Assembly (NCBI RefSeq): GCF_963678635.1
Contig: NC_087070.1
Location: 5,180,539-5,244,538 of the forward strand
Direction: 5' to 3'
DNA: 64,000 nt
Source of the DNA: Symsagittifera roscoffensis
Taxonomy: Eukaryota > Xenacoelomorpha > Acoela > Convolutidae
The translations under genes and the position numbers were made by a program. Each line of letters begins with the position of its first letter. Position 1 is the stretch's first letter. The notes below the pieces were generated by a model that saw only the letters and a program-made list of their open reading frames with translations, had not been told where the DNA came from and made no database searches. Of the stretch, positions 12,430 through 24,390 are shown piece after piece.

Positions 12430-13530
12430 TTTTTTAGATCACAACAAAACTGTGTTTATGAAACTTCCCAATCAATCATTTTTTATTGAATTGTTCTAAC
12501 ATATACATTTGACAAAAAAAATAGGATAATTGAGATTTTTGTCTGGTTTATATTATTTTTTCGATACTCAGTTGAAATTCATAATTTTTTCGATTTGTTC
12601 TATTTCTAACCAGTGAAAAAAGAAATCACCAAAAATTACAATTTTATCACGTTCATTTTGGTATATTGTACCATGTATATTGTTTGGATAATCGGTTAAA
12701 AGCTATTCTGACAAATCTAGATTTTGTATTTTTGAATTAAATTCAAATCAGTAATCGAAATGATGTTCCTCATCTTGAATTTTTGTTTCATAGGCTCTCC
12801 TAATGTTTTTTTTTGATGATCGACTACTCAATCTGAGTTAACTCTTCAAAGTAAAATATTGTTGATAAATCTGGCAGTTCTTTCTTTTCTGAAATCTCCT
12901 CTCCGTCTTTTTGACAACTTTACTGAATTTTCTGTGTTTTTATACAAGTTTAAACTAAAATAATATCTTCAACCTGGGTAGTTGTTCAGCCTTAAAATCT
13001 GATGAACTTTCATTTCAAAACTTGAAAAGGCATTTGATTAAAACATATTTTTTACTGGAAAATACAAAAAAAACTGGAAATGTTGTGTTTTTTCTTGTTT
13101 GTTTTTGAAATAACAATCACGATAAAAACGTTTCCCACTTTTTAGAGTCTAATTTGTTTTTAGGAAATTCATGTAGCCAATCAAAACTTCAAATTAGATC
13201 AAAAAAATTGAAAACAACCAAGGAAATTGAGAAATTCGAAAAAAAATGATATAATTTTAAACTAAGCTTTATTCTTGTTTGTAATTTTGTTCAAATAAGA
13301 CAAAATTTACTTAAATTTTGATCAAATTAGTAATTAAATAAGTTTTTTATATTTTCTAAACAAATACTGGAGAATCAACTGATAAATTTTGAGGTTATTT
13401 GTCAATTTTGTTTCAATCGTATGCTTTGCTTGACTTTTCCTCAGATATCTTAGCTCTAAATGTACACTTCATTGATAAAAAATAGTTTTGAATCAAAAGT
13501 ATTTCAATTACCAAACATACAAAACATCAC
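12430..13530. other. AT-rich spacer, nothing recognised
   Basis: Strong A/T homopolymer content, no long frame and no repeat found elsewhere in the window. Confidence 0.4.
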
Positions 13531-13536
13531 AAAGCA

Positions 13537-14082
13537 TTACTGATGTTTGTATTTATCAACAAACATAAAGTCTCCCAACTCTTGGGACTTTTCTTTGAAT
13601 TCATTCAAATTGTAGTTGATATATGCAATTTGCTTAAGGTCTTCATTTTTCTTTGCAGTGAAGAGTCGAATCGGAATGTAGAGTGGCTTGTTCGCACTGT
13701 ACTTCTTGATTGTGACACACACCCTCCTCAAGTTGTATGTTGCTAATTCATATACTCTATTACAGCTGTCGAGTTCCCGGTCCATAGTTGATTCTTTGCC
13801 AGACTTGGCTTCATATATAGGTACGAGTCTAAGGTTTTCAGCATCGTGAATAAAAGTATTTCGGATTGCCGATATTGCTTCTCCTTCTTTTTTACTAAGA
13901 TATACATGTTGGGACTTTTCAAATTGTCTCAATTCATTTAATTTTAATAGTTGAAAGCACGGTTTGAAGTATATTTTCCACTTGTCGGATTTTTGGAACC
14001 AAACAAATCTCCCCGTTCTTTTTTTGATTTTAAAAAAATTCATTTCAGTTGGGACTATCAACTTTTCGTGAGTACGTTGCAT
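13537..14082 (-). CDS. Unrecognised intact 181-codon open frame
   Basis: This is the longest clean minus-strand frame in the window: ATG at 14082, stop at 13537. The composition is protein-like, with mixed charged and hydrophobic residues and no homopolymer runs, unlike the noise frames around it. Visible parts are a basic N-terminus (FFKIKKRTGRFVWF), a central alternating stretch (IYFKPCFQLLKLNELRQFEK), an acidic/basic segment (YEAKSGKESTMDRELDSC) and a C-terminal half that ends in an EFKEKSQELGDFMF segment. There is no signal peptide or membrane segment. No family is recognised. It lies between the direct and inverted copies of the 6.7-kb repeat and 2.7 kb from a Polinton-like polymerase fragment on the other strand, so it could be an accessory gene of that element. 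A small host gene is the alternative. Confidence 0.5.
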   Translation of the reverse strand: MQRTHEKLIVPTEMNFFKIKKRTGRFVWFQKSDKWKIYFKPCFQLLKLNELRQFEKSQHVYLSKKEGEAISAIRNTFIHDAENLRLVPIYEAKSGKESTMDRELDSCNRVYELATYNLRRVCVTIKKYSANKPLYIPIRLFTAKKNEDLKQIAYINYNLNEFKEKSQELGDFMFVDKYKHQ

Positions 14083-14202
14083 TGTAACTGGGATTAGTTT
14101 CTTTTTTGGAGTAGATTTTGAAAAGCAAACTGATCAGATGAGGAAAATGAGAGAAATTATTTTGAGATAAAATGAAAATGGAAGTAAGCAGTATGATTCA
14201 TC

Positions 14203-14290
14203 GCAATTTCCATATATAGGAGTAGTAACAAATATGGAAGGTTTTGTATGAATTTTTCCTATATAGAAATTGCGCTGGGGTTGCTACTAC
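14203..14290. promoter_or_regulatory. Inverted repeat with TATA-like arms, possible divergent promoter
   Basis: GCAATTTCCATATATAGGA (14203-14221) is repeated inverted as TCCTATATAGAAATTGC (14257-14273), with a 2-base difference. Outside it, GTAGTAAC (14222-14229) pairs loosely with TTGCTACTAC (14281-14290). Each arm contains a TATATAG box, one facing each way. It sits about 120 bases upstream of the start of the minus-strand 181-codon frame, a plausible promoter distance. A similar CATATATAGG box occurs at the head of both copies of the 2.18-kb repeat. Confidence 0.35.
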
Positions 14291-14989
14291 TATATAAATC
14301 CACAAAAAAATCAATCTTCTCAATGGCAGCTGCTGTGTGTCAAGCTCTTCCCAGCTTTTATCCAGATTAAATTAATAAATCCTTTTTTATTTCTGTTTCC
14401 GACAAATTTTACAAAGAACACATTTTAACCCAAGATTTTTGCGTGTCTACTCACAATTTTTTCTGTTAGTTGGAAAATTGCAAGTTTCAATTAATTTTAT
14501 TAGGAAAAGCTCCTAGCAAAGTTCTTCAGAGATTAGACAAATATCAATACATATATCAAGAAATTGATTGTCTTTACTGTTTGTGCAAATACAGATTCTT
14601 TTCAAGTCTTGTCACATCAAGTGGGGAAGGGTTCAATCAGCTAGTTGCGGTGTTCAGCATCATTTATGATGGAAAGGAGCTGAACAAACACCAAGCGTAT
14701 CAAGGAAATGACTCGTTCGGAAAAAGTTCAACAAACATTATCTAAGTTCTATTCAAAAACTTGCAACTACTCAAACTCTGGGCTCAGTCTTTTTGGACAG
14801 AATTCGAAAACTCAAAACTCAAAATATAAAACCAATTTTTTCAAAATAATTGATTGTTTTTTTGATGGTTATGGTTCTGTACATAGTGGGCATGTCATTT
14901 TTTCTATAAGCTTTTAAAAATTTTTTCAAAAAATTTTTGTCAAATTTAATTTTAATTCATTTTAAAGGCTTTTCAACGAATATTTTCAT

Positions 14990-16190
14990 GTTGATTTCCT
15001 TACAAGATGCAAAAAGGGTAATAACTTTTTAACAAGTTTGCGTATGTTTCGAGTTAATTTTTTGCAAGTCTCAACTTTTTTCTTAAATTTTTAAACAAAT
15101 TTAAGCAAGTTTTTTAACACGTTTTTTCATTGATGATTCAGAGGCAAAAAAGTGCGAAAAGTGAGTTTTTTTATGATAAAAGTCAGAACAAAGAGTTTTC
15201 TTACCTTTTTTTATTAACAATAAAAGAAAAACTTGCTTAAAACTTTTTTATCAAGTATACAAAAATTTGAGTAAAATTTTTTATAGTTTGTCAAAAACTT
15301 TTAATTCTTCAACACGTATGCAAAAAATTTTGTGGAAAAATTGCAAGTTGCAAAAAGTGTGAAGACTTCTTAACAAGTATGCGACATTTTTTGAGAAAAT
15401 TTTCTGCAAGGCGCAATTTTTTTTTATTTTTTATTTATAAACTTTATTATTATATAGAAAGTATCAACAATGATGACTTCGCGTGCTTCTCCTTATCTTA
15501 ATACTTTGTTTTTCTGATGTTTCTGATCAAGATATGTGTAAAAAAGAGATTTATTGGTGATCAAAATCAAAACAAAAAATTCTTTACTCTAATTTTTAAC
15601 CGAGCAAGAAACTTTTCTTAATTTGCGAGACTTTCTAGGATTTTTTCAACAAATGCGCGAAAAATTTTATGAAAAAATTTTTGCAAGTTGCAGAAAATTT
15701 TATGATCTTTCTATCAAGTTTTTGCATGATTTTTTAAAGAACATTTGCAAAAACCAAACTTCTTTTCTCTTATGCAAATGCAAAAAACACAATTTTTGCT
15801 TTGTTTCTCTGATTTTCTTTGAACAGCATACATTCAAAAACTGAATTCCTTAATGATCAAAATTAAAACGAAAAACTTCAAAAAATTTAATTTTCAACAG
15901 TGCAAGAAAATCTTGATACAAATTTATTCAAAATGCGAAAAAATTGTTGAAATTTTTTCTTAAATTGCAAGATTCTCTTTGATTTTTTATACAAATGTGC
16001 AAAAAATTGTCGTAAACTTTCTTATATGATTTTAAATTTGATTTATTTTTTTACCCCCTTTGCAATAAAACTATGGAAAAATGTTTGCAAATTGCAAAAT
16101 TAATTTGATTTTTAATCCGTGTGCAAAATTTTTCAACAAATTTTTCTGTGATCTTATCTCTTTTTTCTTATCTCTCAAAAATCAAGTTAC
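14990..16190 (+). repeat. Degenerate A/T-rich repeat tract with recurring GCAAGTTGCAAAA and AACAAGT words
   Basis: Variants of GCAAGTTGCA, TTTTTAACAAGT, ATGCAAAAAATTTT and TTTGCAAGG recur many times between about 14990 and 16190, without a clean period. It looks like an old, diverged tandem repeat. Coding sequence is absent; the open frame at 15623-15844 is built from these words. Confidence 0.4.
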
Positions 16191-16204
16191 TAGATGCAAA
16201 CAAT

Positions 16205-16706
16205 TAAAATACAAAACACAAGACAACAACCAAAATGCTTAAAAATCAAAAGAGTTGTCGAGCAGCTCAGTTCTCAAAGCTGGTGTTGCCTCCATCGCCG
16301 GTGGTTGTCTTGGTGTGGCAGGAGTGTCGTGGTAGTTCATTCCCACATGCTCAAACACTTCCTCTATCATTTGCACATTTCCAAGTTGGTTCTATGTCAC
16401 GGGTACTTGCGATATATGATGTTCGTTGAAATTCCTGCGCATCACTTCCACCATGTGCCAGACTAGGATTGGGATGTCCATTCGTGCCAGAAAAACTGCA
16501 CAGACTGTTTCTAGTACTAGGATTTTTGCTAGATCAGGAGAAAATTCTACCGAGAACCTTAGGTTGCTGTTTTGCACAGAGAAGATCATTTTGAGCCATG
16601 AGTTGAGTAAAAGATACAGATTAAAAAGAATGGTTGATTTACAGTTGAGAGGGAGGTAGTTGACGGTATTTAATTTGAAGTTGAAGTTTGTAGAGCTGAA
16701 AGACAA
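16205..16706 (-). pseudogene. Minus-strand coding remnant next to the polymerase fragment
   Basis: A protein-like minus-strand stretch contains WHMVEVMRRNFNEHHIS and, farther on, EEVFEHVGMNYHDTPATP. It begins 94 bases from the start of the polymerase fragment and is divergent to it, as if the two shared a promoter. The product is not recognised. By position it belongs to the Polinton-like fossil. It is not intact. Confidence 0.4.
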
Positions 16707-16799
16707 GGTAGATGACGGTAGTAAAGTTGAAAAAAGAAACAGAAAATGATTTGCTGAAAACCCACAACGAATTTTGATTTCCAGTTTTAATTTATAAAA

Positions 16800-17790
16800 A
16801 TGGCTGAATCAAAAACACCCATTCTTAATTTATATCAAAGTCGTGGACTTCAAGGTACAAAAATTTATCAGTTTGTTGAGTACAAATTGGAAAAAAGTTT
16901 CAACAACTTTGTTCAATCTGTTGTTGATGCTCGACGAGAAGGAGACAAAAATCCACATTCTAGAGTTGTTGCTGAGACTATGAAGCTTCTCGGTAACAGC
17001 AAGCTTCTCGGTAGCAGCTCATACAGCTATCAAATTATGACAAATCCAGACAAACGATAACCAAATATCTCGGCGATGAGAAGACAAACAATGCAAAAAA
17101 ATTGAGAGAGATGAATGTTGTGAAAAAAGACTTGTAAAAAGGAGAACTATTGAACTCAACAATTCAACATAAAGAACCAATTTTTGTAGGATCTCTCATT
17201 CTTCAAAATGCCAAACTTAAATTGTTGGAGTAATACTACAATTTCTTTCACAAGTATTGCGATGAGGATGAATTCGAGGAAATGGAGATAGACACGGACC
17301 CTTTGTATCTAGCCTTGGCAGAAGATTGCTTGGACGATTGTATTTTACCTGAGAAGAAAGCTCAGTGGACACTAATTCGTCAAAATGATTGTAGAGATGA
17401 CTTTATAGCTGATGCAGAGAAGAAATTTTTCCACGCACATGCTGTGCTGTTCATAAAGAGCATGACAAACGAGAAACTCGATTATTCAAAGAAGAATTTC
17501 GCTGTACTGAAATGTTGTGCCTGTGCAGCAAGATGCATTGCTGCTATGATAGTCAGAGCGACAAATTTAAATTAGTAGCAAATGACTCAACAAAAGAACG
17601 CTAGAAGATACTGGGGATGTACCAATGTCCAAATACAGACGAGTTCTTGATGAAGCTGTAAATTTGAAGCCGACGAAACCTCCAACCATTTAGTCCGAAC
17701 ATATGAAAAAACTAAAAAGGACCCAGTTACTTTTACCCTAAAAGGGAATTACTTAATGATGGAACACATAATAAGCCACTGAAATTGTAA
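16800..17790 (+). pseudogene. B-family DNA polymerase fragment (Polinton type), fossil
   Basis: Recognisable blocks in order are a DARREGD block followed by a KLLGNS-type block (about 16930-17030), then EIDTDPLYLAL (about 17285-17316), the position of the YxDTDS catalytic motif C, then LPEKKAQW and DCRDDFIADA, then a C-terminal YFYPKRE block (about 17730). The order matches protein-primed B-family polymerases of Polintons and related viruses, which replicate the element from its ends. Only the C-terminal part of the usual protein of more than 1000 residues is seen, and it is broken in several places. Confidence 0.65.
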
Positions 17791-17914
17791 ATTTAACATA
17801 TAAACTGTAATAAATTTTTATACGATGCAATGATTATTTATGTTATTTAATTTTTCAATTTTAATATAACATTATTTAGCAATTTAATTTTTTTTTTCTG
17901 AATAATTTGACTTA

Positions 17915-18436
17915 TTTGAAGTTTCAGTAGGTTTCAGCATAACTTCAGGTAGATAATACAATGTTTTAAAGAGTAAGATTATCTAATGAAATAGTTAATT
18001 ATACCAAATTATACCAAATCTTGTCATGTTTTGAAATTTTATCGAAAATTTTCATTAATAAAAAAATTACAAGTTTTTGCCCCAAAACTCCACCACTAGC
18101 TTACCATGAACCAAAAAACTAATTACATACCCATCATTTCACAATCTACACGTAATTAATCAACGCTATTAGCAATTAGATAACACGCGCCAAAATTTTT
18201 GAGAAAATTGACACTTCCACAACAAACCCAGAAAAATACCAACTTTCTTTCTCTTACCATCAAACTGACACCTTATCATTGGTATTCCCTATCCTAATAC
18301 ATTGTAGACTCTATACCCAATGTTAGTACATAGCTGGGAGACCGGATGCTTTTTTCCCCATCTTAAAACATGAGAGTCTCCCACCAACCCCACCCCCGCC
18401 CCACACTTTCCCACCAACATATACTACTCATGTGGT
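17915..18436 (-). repeat. Inverted partial copy of the 2.18-kb unit
   Basis: Read on the minus strand, this matches the part of copy 1 from about 6880 (GTGAGTA...ATATGTTGG) to about 7410 (...CTACTTAAACTTCAA). Shared words include GATAACGCGCG read in reverse, the GGATGC/GCATCC core and the C-rich stretch in place of the poly-G run. It starts about 125 bases after the end of the polymerase fragment. With copies 1 and 2 it forms an inverted pair around 11-18 kb. Confidence 0.75.
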
Positions 18437-18839
18437 CAGAATTGATGTGCAATTTTACGAACTAGACAAAACTCGCTAGAAGAAGCTGCGATTTGCTGTG
18501 GTTCTGCGACATCCACAGCACAATTTTTAGCACATCAGTATCTGACATATCATCTTTAAAGAAAAAATTTTGACAACACAGTCAGGTTCAATTTGCATCT
18601 TTAACGCGCGAGAAATTAGGTCTTATGTAATTTTTATCTTTTCGTATGCAAAATTGACATTGATTGAAAATTTTTTTCTTCATTCAGGGAAATTGTGCAC
18701 TCTGAAAACAAAAATGAAAGTGAACTATTGATTGACCAAGTATCGTGCGTCTTGTTCTGCTACCTCTGCAGCATGACTTTGCCGAACATTACCATTGCTT
18801 TGAACGAGGCGTGCTACAATCTCAATTAGAAAAAAAAAC

Positions 18840-19420
18840 AATTTTTTGAAGCTTCAATTTCGAGCATTGGACTATCAAGTGGGTGAGATGATCCAATTTT
18901 TTGAGTGAACACATTTTGAAGTGTAGCGAGTAAAAGTAATTTTTTGGAGAAAATCTAACGACCCGTGAGTTGCTTCAGTTGGTATCAAATGAGAAATCTT
19001 TTCGCAATCCAGTCTGTGCAGAGGAACTCGTTTCTTTGGAATGAGAGTTTTTTTCTTTTTGTTGTTTTTGTTGTTTCTCTTTTCTAGACGTACGAGGTTT
19101 TCTGCGTCGACCTCCAAATGGTGTTTGATCGTGCTATTACTGAGGTGTCAGGTTTCTTTTTTTAGGTGTAATCTTTTCTCAGGTTTCAGGTTTCTTTCGG
19201 TGTAATCTTCGGTGTTCCTAAATCTAAAAGCTCAGGTGATGCATAAGCAAGTATTTTTTTTCTCAAAACTTTTTGCTGCTGGTACTATAATTTTCCGAAC
19301 TAAAGTAAGTGCAACTCGTCCAGTACCCATAGCCAGAGCTTCGAACCTAGTACCCTTGTCCTAAATGTCCTGAGAAGTACGGCATGTTTGTTTGATAATG
19401 ATAGGAAGCCTCCATATTTT
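18840..19420 (-). pseudogene. Polinton-type minor virion-like protein, fossil
   Basis: The minus-strand reading opens with MPYFSGHLGQGY, passes through PELLDLGTP and a Lys/Asn-rich block, and ends near KCVHSKNW. This order (Tyr/Gly-rich N-terminus, helical middle, basic tail, Cys-containing end) matches small proteins encoded beside the capsid genes in Polinton-like elements. It is broken. It follows the minor-capsid remnant on the same strand, the usual neighbour order. Confidence 0.45.
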
Positions 19421-19479
19421 CAATCATAAAAGTTTGAGTTTTCCAAATGAGAACAACCTTTTTTTTCCTCTCGCAAATG

Positions 19480-20110
19480 TTACAAGTCTACCGGTTTCCG
19501 TTCGAAGAATTACTTCAATGCTCTGAACAAAATCATGGGGAGTTTTGTTAGAATCCGAGCTGCTAAAAAATTATTTGGTTCAATGCTGCAAGTATAACCG
19601 TTTTTCATTCGTCGATTAGTATTATTGACTTTTTGCAGCGGTGCTTTGGTGCCACCCACAATCTCATAATGTGTAATGTCTAAGTATATGAACTTCATTT
19701 GGGCTCCATTAGAGATATCAATTAGTTAGTCGGAGGTAATTTTTTGTGATGTGAGCGTTTTGGATATGAAGGGGTTCTTTAAAAACATTTTGGTAGCCCG
19801 TTCTATACCTTGTACCTTTGAAACCTAAGATACCGAGAATCAATGGAATTCAAAGGTAATGCCTTCCCAATAAAGCATCCATCTTAAAAAATGTTTGGTA
19901 ATGGATCGATGTAATTACTGAAATTATCATTATCAATCTTCCAATTGGTTTCATCAAATAACTTTCAACTACATCTGAATTTATTTTGTGATTCAGGCTG
20001 TCTCTTCAACGTATTGTCGAGAAATTTTACCAATTGACCTTGTCAAGCTTACTGTAACTTTGTTTTTCTTTGAATTACGCTATTGTGGTTTCTTTTACAT
20101 TGTAAACATG
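19480..20110 (-). pseudogene. Polinton-type minor capsid (penton-like) protein, fossil
   Basis: The minus strand reads IYLDITHYEIVGGTKAPLQ and, after a gap, SIEVILRTETGRLVTF. These match the C-terminal half of the minor capsid proteins of Polinton-like elements as remembered: a YVYCD..VGD..PLLR block followed by IEI.....TGR.VPF. The protein would form capsid vertices. It is broken in more than one place, with no sign of a functional gene. Confidence 0.45.
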
Positions 20111-20209
20111 ATGGGAGACCTTATTTCTGTCAGTGCAACTCTCATTTTGATTGGTAGATTGATCTCTTCAAACACTTTTTCAAAAACCCCGTAACGAGTT
20201 GTCAATCAA

Positions 20210-22533
20210 AGTTTTCTCTGAGTTTATTGACAGCATTGTATTAAAACGAGCCTTTGTCGCCTTTAGATGGTCAGACATTATTTAGTTTGATCCTTCCTTT
20301 TCCAATACCCTGATTAATTTGAGCTTATGAAATGTACCCTCTATTAGCCCCCTATTGGCTTCGTTGAGATTAAAAGTTGGCGAGTTTCTTGTTGCGATTT
20401 GGCGTTTCTCAAAAATTTCTTCGATGATTGATTGCTTATATCCTTCATGAAAAGAATGATCATTTTAGTTATTCTCACAAAAACACCAATGTAAGGCTGT
20501 GATCGGCTAACTATGATTGTTCTTCTCCTAAGGAAATTAGACGTGGAACGTGTTAACGAGTGTTCTTCTGCTAAGGAAACAAGTTAAGGAATATTATTTT
20601 GGGTCATTTTCGTTTGTCTTTTTGGCCTAATTTGGTGACGCCCAGTGTTCTCTAAATTAATGTGTTGGCGAAACATTGAAGTTTATTGATGTAAGTATTG
20701 GTCCATTTGTCTTGCAACTACTCAAACCTTTAGAGATCGAAAGTTTCTATTTGTGAAAGCGGATCTGTTTTCATCCTCTTTGTATATGATTCGCTGCCAT
20801 TTTTTCACTGCCTTTGTTTCACTGTTTTTGGCTGTATTCTGTTTATCAATTTTTGAATACTTCTAAAGATGAGGTGGTCTTTTTTGATTTTAGCGTTTGC
20901 ACACGAAGATTGCGCAGTATGCAACCCATTGCAATCATAAGAACAAACATCTGCAAATTTGCCAACATTTCGTCTATGCATTACGCTGTCACTTTGAGAA
21001 GCAGTATTTTTTGACAAACTGCTTAATGTTCTCATTATGCAGGCTCTGAATTGAAAAAAAAGTTTCACTTCACTTTGTGAATTTTTGATAACTTAATTTT
21101 ACACTGCCAACCAAAGCTAGACGTGTTTGTGTAAACATAGTTTTCGTTGTTTTTTCTTCCGCTGACAAATTCTTGTTAATTTTTGTTGGCGCCTTAATCG
21201 GTTCTGTCGCTGCTAAAATCTGAATCGTTATCGGGCGTTCTGTATGATTCAGTGGCTTTTTCTTTTCCTTTGTCTTGTTTGACTTTTTGCTCTGTCCGTT
21301 TTCTTTCGCTGTCTGCAACAGTATTTCCTAGTTTTTGTCTTAAAAATTTTTCGAACTGGAACAGTTTGACAATTTTTTGGTCAAAAAGATGATTGTTGAT
21401 GACGATGAAAAAATTTTGAGACCTCTGCTTCTTTGTTTTTGCTGACTTTGTTCAGCAGTCGTTTACTGAACAGAGAAAATGGCATACTTTTTCATAACCA
21501 ATTGTTTGTCAAGTTTGAGAATATTTAAGCTTGAAAGCAGGTTGTATGAACTTCCGGTTTGTTGTTTTTATCACACAAGAAAACTGATGCTTTAAGACCG
21601 GTTGGAAATTTATCACTCTGCGGCTCCTTGCTCTCTTAGTTTAATAATAGGCAAAAATGTTTGGCTCGCCTAAGCCCATTGATTTTGGCGTTTTCCTCAC
21701 AGATTTGTAACTTTAGCAGATTACGTTCAGTTGTTAAGGCTCGTTTAAGCTCAGCACTTGTTTTTCTGTTTATTTCCCTCATCTCCAGTGAGAAAAAGAG
21801 CTTTTACTTGTTAATTAGTTTCCGCTCTGACAATGACGAGTGTTTTGTAGGCTGATATCTTTGGAGAATCAATTGCTGTTGTTGATTTTGTTCACGATGT
21901 TGCGTTTTTGGGTCTTGAATGATTCAGGTATTATAGCTGCAGTTTTGATGTTTGTTGAAAATTCAAAAAATATAGATTTGCTGCCTGGGGTTTTTCTCTG
22001 AGGCACCAATGCTTCAAAATTGAAACAAGTTCTGCTGCTGCCAGTTCTATGCTGATAAATGCTTAATTTAAAACAAAATATATGCCGGTTTAGATAAAAT
22101 CTTTTTTCTCTCAGTATAACTGCTCGTTTCTTTTCATAACTACTTTTTGAAACGATTTTTTGTATGCTTTTTCAAACTTAACGATGTTTGGCATATTGCC
22201 GGCCAATTTACTGTTGACTACATTAAGCAAGCATTTGCAGGCGACTGATTTGATTTGATTATTGGATGATTTTCTCATAGTTCGCCTTAGTTGACTCCCA
22301 CTCAACTGAACCATGGGCTGCTTGACTTTTATTTCGTGTTCCATGTGATCGGTGTCACCTCTGCCTGATTTAATGTTAAATAGAAACTTGAAAGGCTCGG
22401 AGGTTATATGTTTGAACAGTATATCAGACAGTCTTTTTGAGATACTTTTTGAGATGATCAAAATGCTGGTTGTCACAGAATGGTTTGAAAAAGATTGATG
22501 CGAGATGTGTTCAAAAAATTGGTTCGTAACCAT
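20210..22533 (-). pseudogene. Further minus-strand coding remnants of the same fossil, not identified
   Basis: Protein-like pieces occur on the minus strand: one with IIEEIFEKRQIATRNSP (about 20380-20440), a Lys-rich frame at 21070-21318, a helical piece with AELKRALTTERNLLKLQI (about 21700-21760), and a frame of 140 codons at 22111-22533. No family is recognised. Strand and proximity suggest they belong with the capsid-type remains. Short + frames here look like shadows. Confidence 0.35.
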
Positions 22534-22559
22534 CGGCTTTTTACAATAAATTATGCTTA

Positions 22560-23162
22560 ATCTAAATCCAAATCGTTGCTAGTTGCCGCTGCTAGTTAAA
22601 TTTTTTAAATCATTATCGCTTCTTCGCCTGAGTCATCAAACACCAGTAGAATGTTTTCAATGTGTCTCAAACAATCTATTTCATCAAATTTTTTGAGTTA
22701 TAGCTGAGTGCTGCAAGCGTTAAAATTTTCCTCGGCCATAGGTTGAATATGTTTTTTGAAAACTATAGCACTCTTTCAAATTTGGGCTTGATTGTTTTTC
22801 CCTTTCATGTCTTGAAAATTGTTTTGTCCTATAAAGTCTTGTCAGCTTATCAAAATTTTTAACATATCTTTGGGTTTAACAGTATGAACTAAACTATTCT
22901 GAACAAATTTGAAAACCAAACTGGTGTTTCTTTGCAGCTCAGTTGCCTGAAAGAAAGTTTATGGATAAAAACTAAAATAAAAACACATTTGAGACACAAA
23001 AACCATTTCTGATCTGAGAACAGTAGCTTTCAAAACAAAAAGCTCAGATTTTTGTTTGGGTTTTCCTAACATAAACAAAAACAGTAACTAAAGTAGCATT
23101 GGAATCATCAATTGTTATTTCAGACACTCAGGTTTTTATCTGATTTTCTCTCTCCCTCTTTC

Positions 23163-23202
<40 letters not shown>

Positions 23203-24380
23203 CCTGATCATCCATTCATCTATATCAAACATTTCTCACAGAGGACGAAAAAATTTGTGGTTATAAGAATTTACCAATAATTTTTCTGAAAACTAAAATA
23301 TGTGTCGATCATAATTTTTGAAATCATTAGTTATGTCATTAACACTCATTATTTTCCACTACTTAGCTGGGACTTTTCAGTTTTTACATGAAATATAATT
23401 TTCATTACAAAGTTTTTTGAAAATTTCTTCAGGTAGATTACTTCTGCTCAGATCTTTTTGAACTCATTTTTGACGTTTTACTACAAAAACTAGCTTGGTA
23501 AGATGAGTCCCTTGTTTGCTGTTTACTGTTTTGAAGAAACTTGAAAGTAGACATATTGATCAATCAGCGGAAAACATCTACTAAAAACAAAATTTTCTTC
23601 ATCAGATAGTGCCGTTATTTTTACGCTGCACCACTTGACCACGGCGATCAATTCTTTCTATTCCGGACAAGGATATTTTGATGTCACACTCTGGAGTTTT
23701 CCAGACACATAGCACTAAATATGGGGCCTCGACTTTTGCTAGCCTGTCAATTTTGATCATTCTTAAGCCAATTAAAAATGCTTTTCTTCAAGGCGCAGTG
23801 ACTTCTAGATTTTAATGAGGTAAATGTCTCTTGCACGACAGAAATTTCTGTGAATGTATGTTTTCGTTTCTCGGGCACAAATTGCAGTCTGGAATGAAAC
23901 TAATTAGTAGTTCCAACTAAAATTGATTTCGCAACAGGTTTAGCACAAAGTGTAAACCGGAATGATAACGATTTGTATTGCTGAAATATTTGAGTTTAAA
24001 TGAGATTCTGGGTTCTTTCAAAGTCTGTCAATGTTTATTAAAGTCTATTAGTTTCTGTGAAAAGATCAGCCTGTGCTCTAGTTTCCGTGTCTAAGTGTTG
24101 ATGAGGTTTCATTCAGTTGCTCCTGTTGAGTTTCTTCCACATCTGCTGAACTTGAGCCAATTACGATCATCACGGTATATTGACGAGTCTGACGAGTTTG
24201 AAACTTCAGTTTGTTTCAACTATGAAGCTTTTGTGATAGGTTGCCTGTACGATTGAGATGATATTGTAACAGGGGAGTTGATGGTGTAATAGGCTAGCTG
24301 ATCTTTCTAGTGATTCCAATTTGATTCTGACTTTGTCTGCCGATAACAATTTGTTATGAAACTCCTTACGCCATAGAACT
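22560..24380. other. Spacer with a (CT)n microsatellite, no gene seen
   Basis: An uninterrupted CT run lies at about 23166-23198. The rest is AT-rich with no protein-like frame. A short acidic minus-strand stretch near 22620-22690 may extend the adjoining fossil. Confidence 0.4.
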
Positions 24381-24390
24381 TTTGTTGGTC

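Larger units (their letters stand above)
16200..22560. mobile_element. Fossil parts of a Polinton/Maverick-like element
   Basis: Three kinds of Polinton-type coding remains are recognised: a B-family DNA polymerase on + (16800-17790), and two capsid-type genes on - (about 18840-19420 and 19480-20110). Further minus-strand protein-like pieces run to about 22533. All copies are broken in several places, the usual ATPase, integrase and main capsid genes were not recognised, and the element looks old. An inverted pair of repeats (from 6880 and at 17915-18436) brackets the polymerase side and could be its ends, or a later insertion. Outer limits are approximate. Confidence 0.6.
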
